A stretch of DNA of 64,000 nucleotides from Ryuthela nishihirai (lineage: Eukaryota; Arthropoda; Arachnida; Araneae; Heptathelidae). Below, piece by piece: positions 63,269-64,000 of the stretch. Each line of letters starts with the position of its first letter. Within the stretch, counting starts at the first letter, position 1. The notes below the pieces were generated by a model. It had not been told where the DNA came from. It made no database searches and saw only the letters and a list, made by a program, of their open reading frames with translations. Where the stretch lies: positions 19,963,283 through 20,027,282 of the forward strand of contig JAWZYU010000017.1 in NCBI GenBank assembly GCA_038380435.1, written 5' to 3'. A program made the position numbers and the translations under genes.

Positions 63269-63956
63269 TACAGTCTCTCAAAAATATCCGAACACTATGG
63301 TTGATTACAGAATTCAGAAAAAATTGACACAAAGTTTGCCAGATCACTAATTTCTAAAAAAATCGTTGCCAGATGTTTTTCTGAATTCTGTAATCAACCA
63401 TAGCGTTCGGATATGTTTTTGAGCGACTGTAGGTGGTCATATTATTTTGATACTAGATCGTGTGGGCTCACTCACGGAAATATTAAGCGTGTGCAGTTAC
63501 CGTTCACAGCAAACTGGAGCGTGTGCAGTAACTGCACACGCTCCAGTTTGCTGTGAACGGTAACTGGAGCGTGTACAGTTGCTGTACACGCTCCAGATAT
63601 TTTTCCTGAATTCTGTAATCAACCATAGTGTTCGGATACTTTTTTGAGCGACTGTAGGTGGTCATATTATTTTGATACTAGATCGTGTGGGCTCACTCAG
63701 GAAATATTGAGCGTGTGCAGTTACCGTTCACAGCAAACTGGAGCGTGTGCAGTAGCTGAACACGCTCCAGTTTGCTGTGAACGGTAACTGGAGCGTGTAC
63801 AGTTGCTGTACACGCTCCAGATATTTTTCCTGAATTCTGTAATCACGTGACACGAAGGTTGCCAGATCACTAATTTCTAAAAAAATCATTGCCAGATATT
63901 TTTTTCTGAATTCTGTAATCAATCATAGTGTTCGGATATGTTTTTGAGCGGCTGTA
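63269..63956. mobile_element. Compound palindromic MITE cluster with duplicated nested palindromes
   Basis: 63269-63431 is a short TACAGTCTCTCAAAAA-type MITE. It is followed by two tandem segments of about 190-225 bp (from 63432 and from 63657), each starting GGTGGTCATATTATTTTGAT. Each contains a 73-bp palindrome (36 bp perfect arms in the first: 63494-63529 and 63531-63566) that overlaps by three bases a second hairpin (63564-63578 and 63582-63596, 15 bp arms). The block closes with the right half of the first MITE type (to about 63956). There are no reading frames of interest. Confidence 0.88.
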
Positions 63957-64000
63957 CATATTATAACAAATTGTTTACTTTGGACTAAAAGGCTTAAACA

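Overview
This is an AT-rich, repeat-laden piece of an animal nuclear genome. It has spliced genes with GT/AG introns, tRNA-derived SINEs, Tc1/mariner transposons, two non-LTR retrotransposon lineages and a satellite array. Nothing in it is bacterial: there are no operons and no ribosome-binding sites. The mix of mobile elements, and a transporter related to SLC18B1, suggest an arthropod. A chelicerate such as a spider is possible, but the window alone does not prove it.

Only two host genes can be supported. On the plus strand, two small exons (1478-1520 and 7959-8042) look like the end of an unrecognised gene, followed by a poly(A) signal. On the minus strand, nine exons between 61048 and 26121 splice in perfect phase into the C-terminal 290 residues of an SLC18B1-like major facilitator transporter. 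Its 5' exons lie beyond the right edge. Its introns hold most of the repeats in the right half, and its last exon ends 29 bp from the terminus of an old mariner-like element.

Layout: 1-462, foldback repeat; 1478-8247, end of the plus-strand gene with repeats in its intron; 9822-14383, satellite array of 32 units of about 144 bp; 14384-23089, AT-rich sequence with SINEs, a Tc1 relic and a MITE; 23093-26092, mariner relic containing a nested Tc1 and a SINE; 26121-61048, SLC18B1-like gene whose introns carry SINEs, LINEs, THAP-like remnants, minisatellites, Tc1/mariner fossils and one nearly intact mariner (58013-59486); 61767-63956, palindromic MITEs and an inverted pair of SINEs.

The repeats form a layered history. 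SINE family 1 has 14 copies, nine of them with 9-14 bp target-site duplications. SINE family 2 has six copies. One RTE-like LINE landed inside a SINE-2 with a 12 bp duplication, and another has an 11 bp duplication. The freshest element appears to be the mariner at 58013-59486, with 91 bp inverted repeats differing at two positions and a transposase broken by one stop codon. I did not find a convincing new multi-gene system. The most unusual structures are the duplicated nested palindromes at 63.4-63.85 kb, the satellite array, and THAP-like fragments inside an intron.
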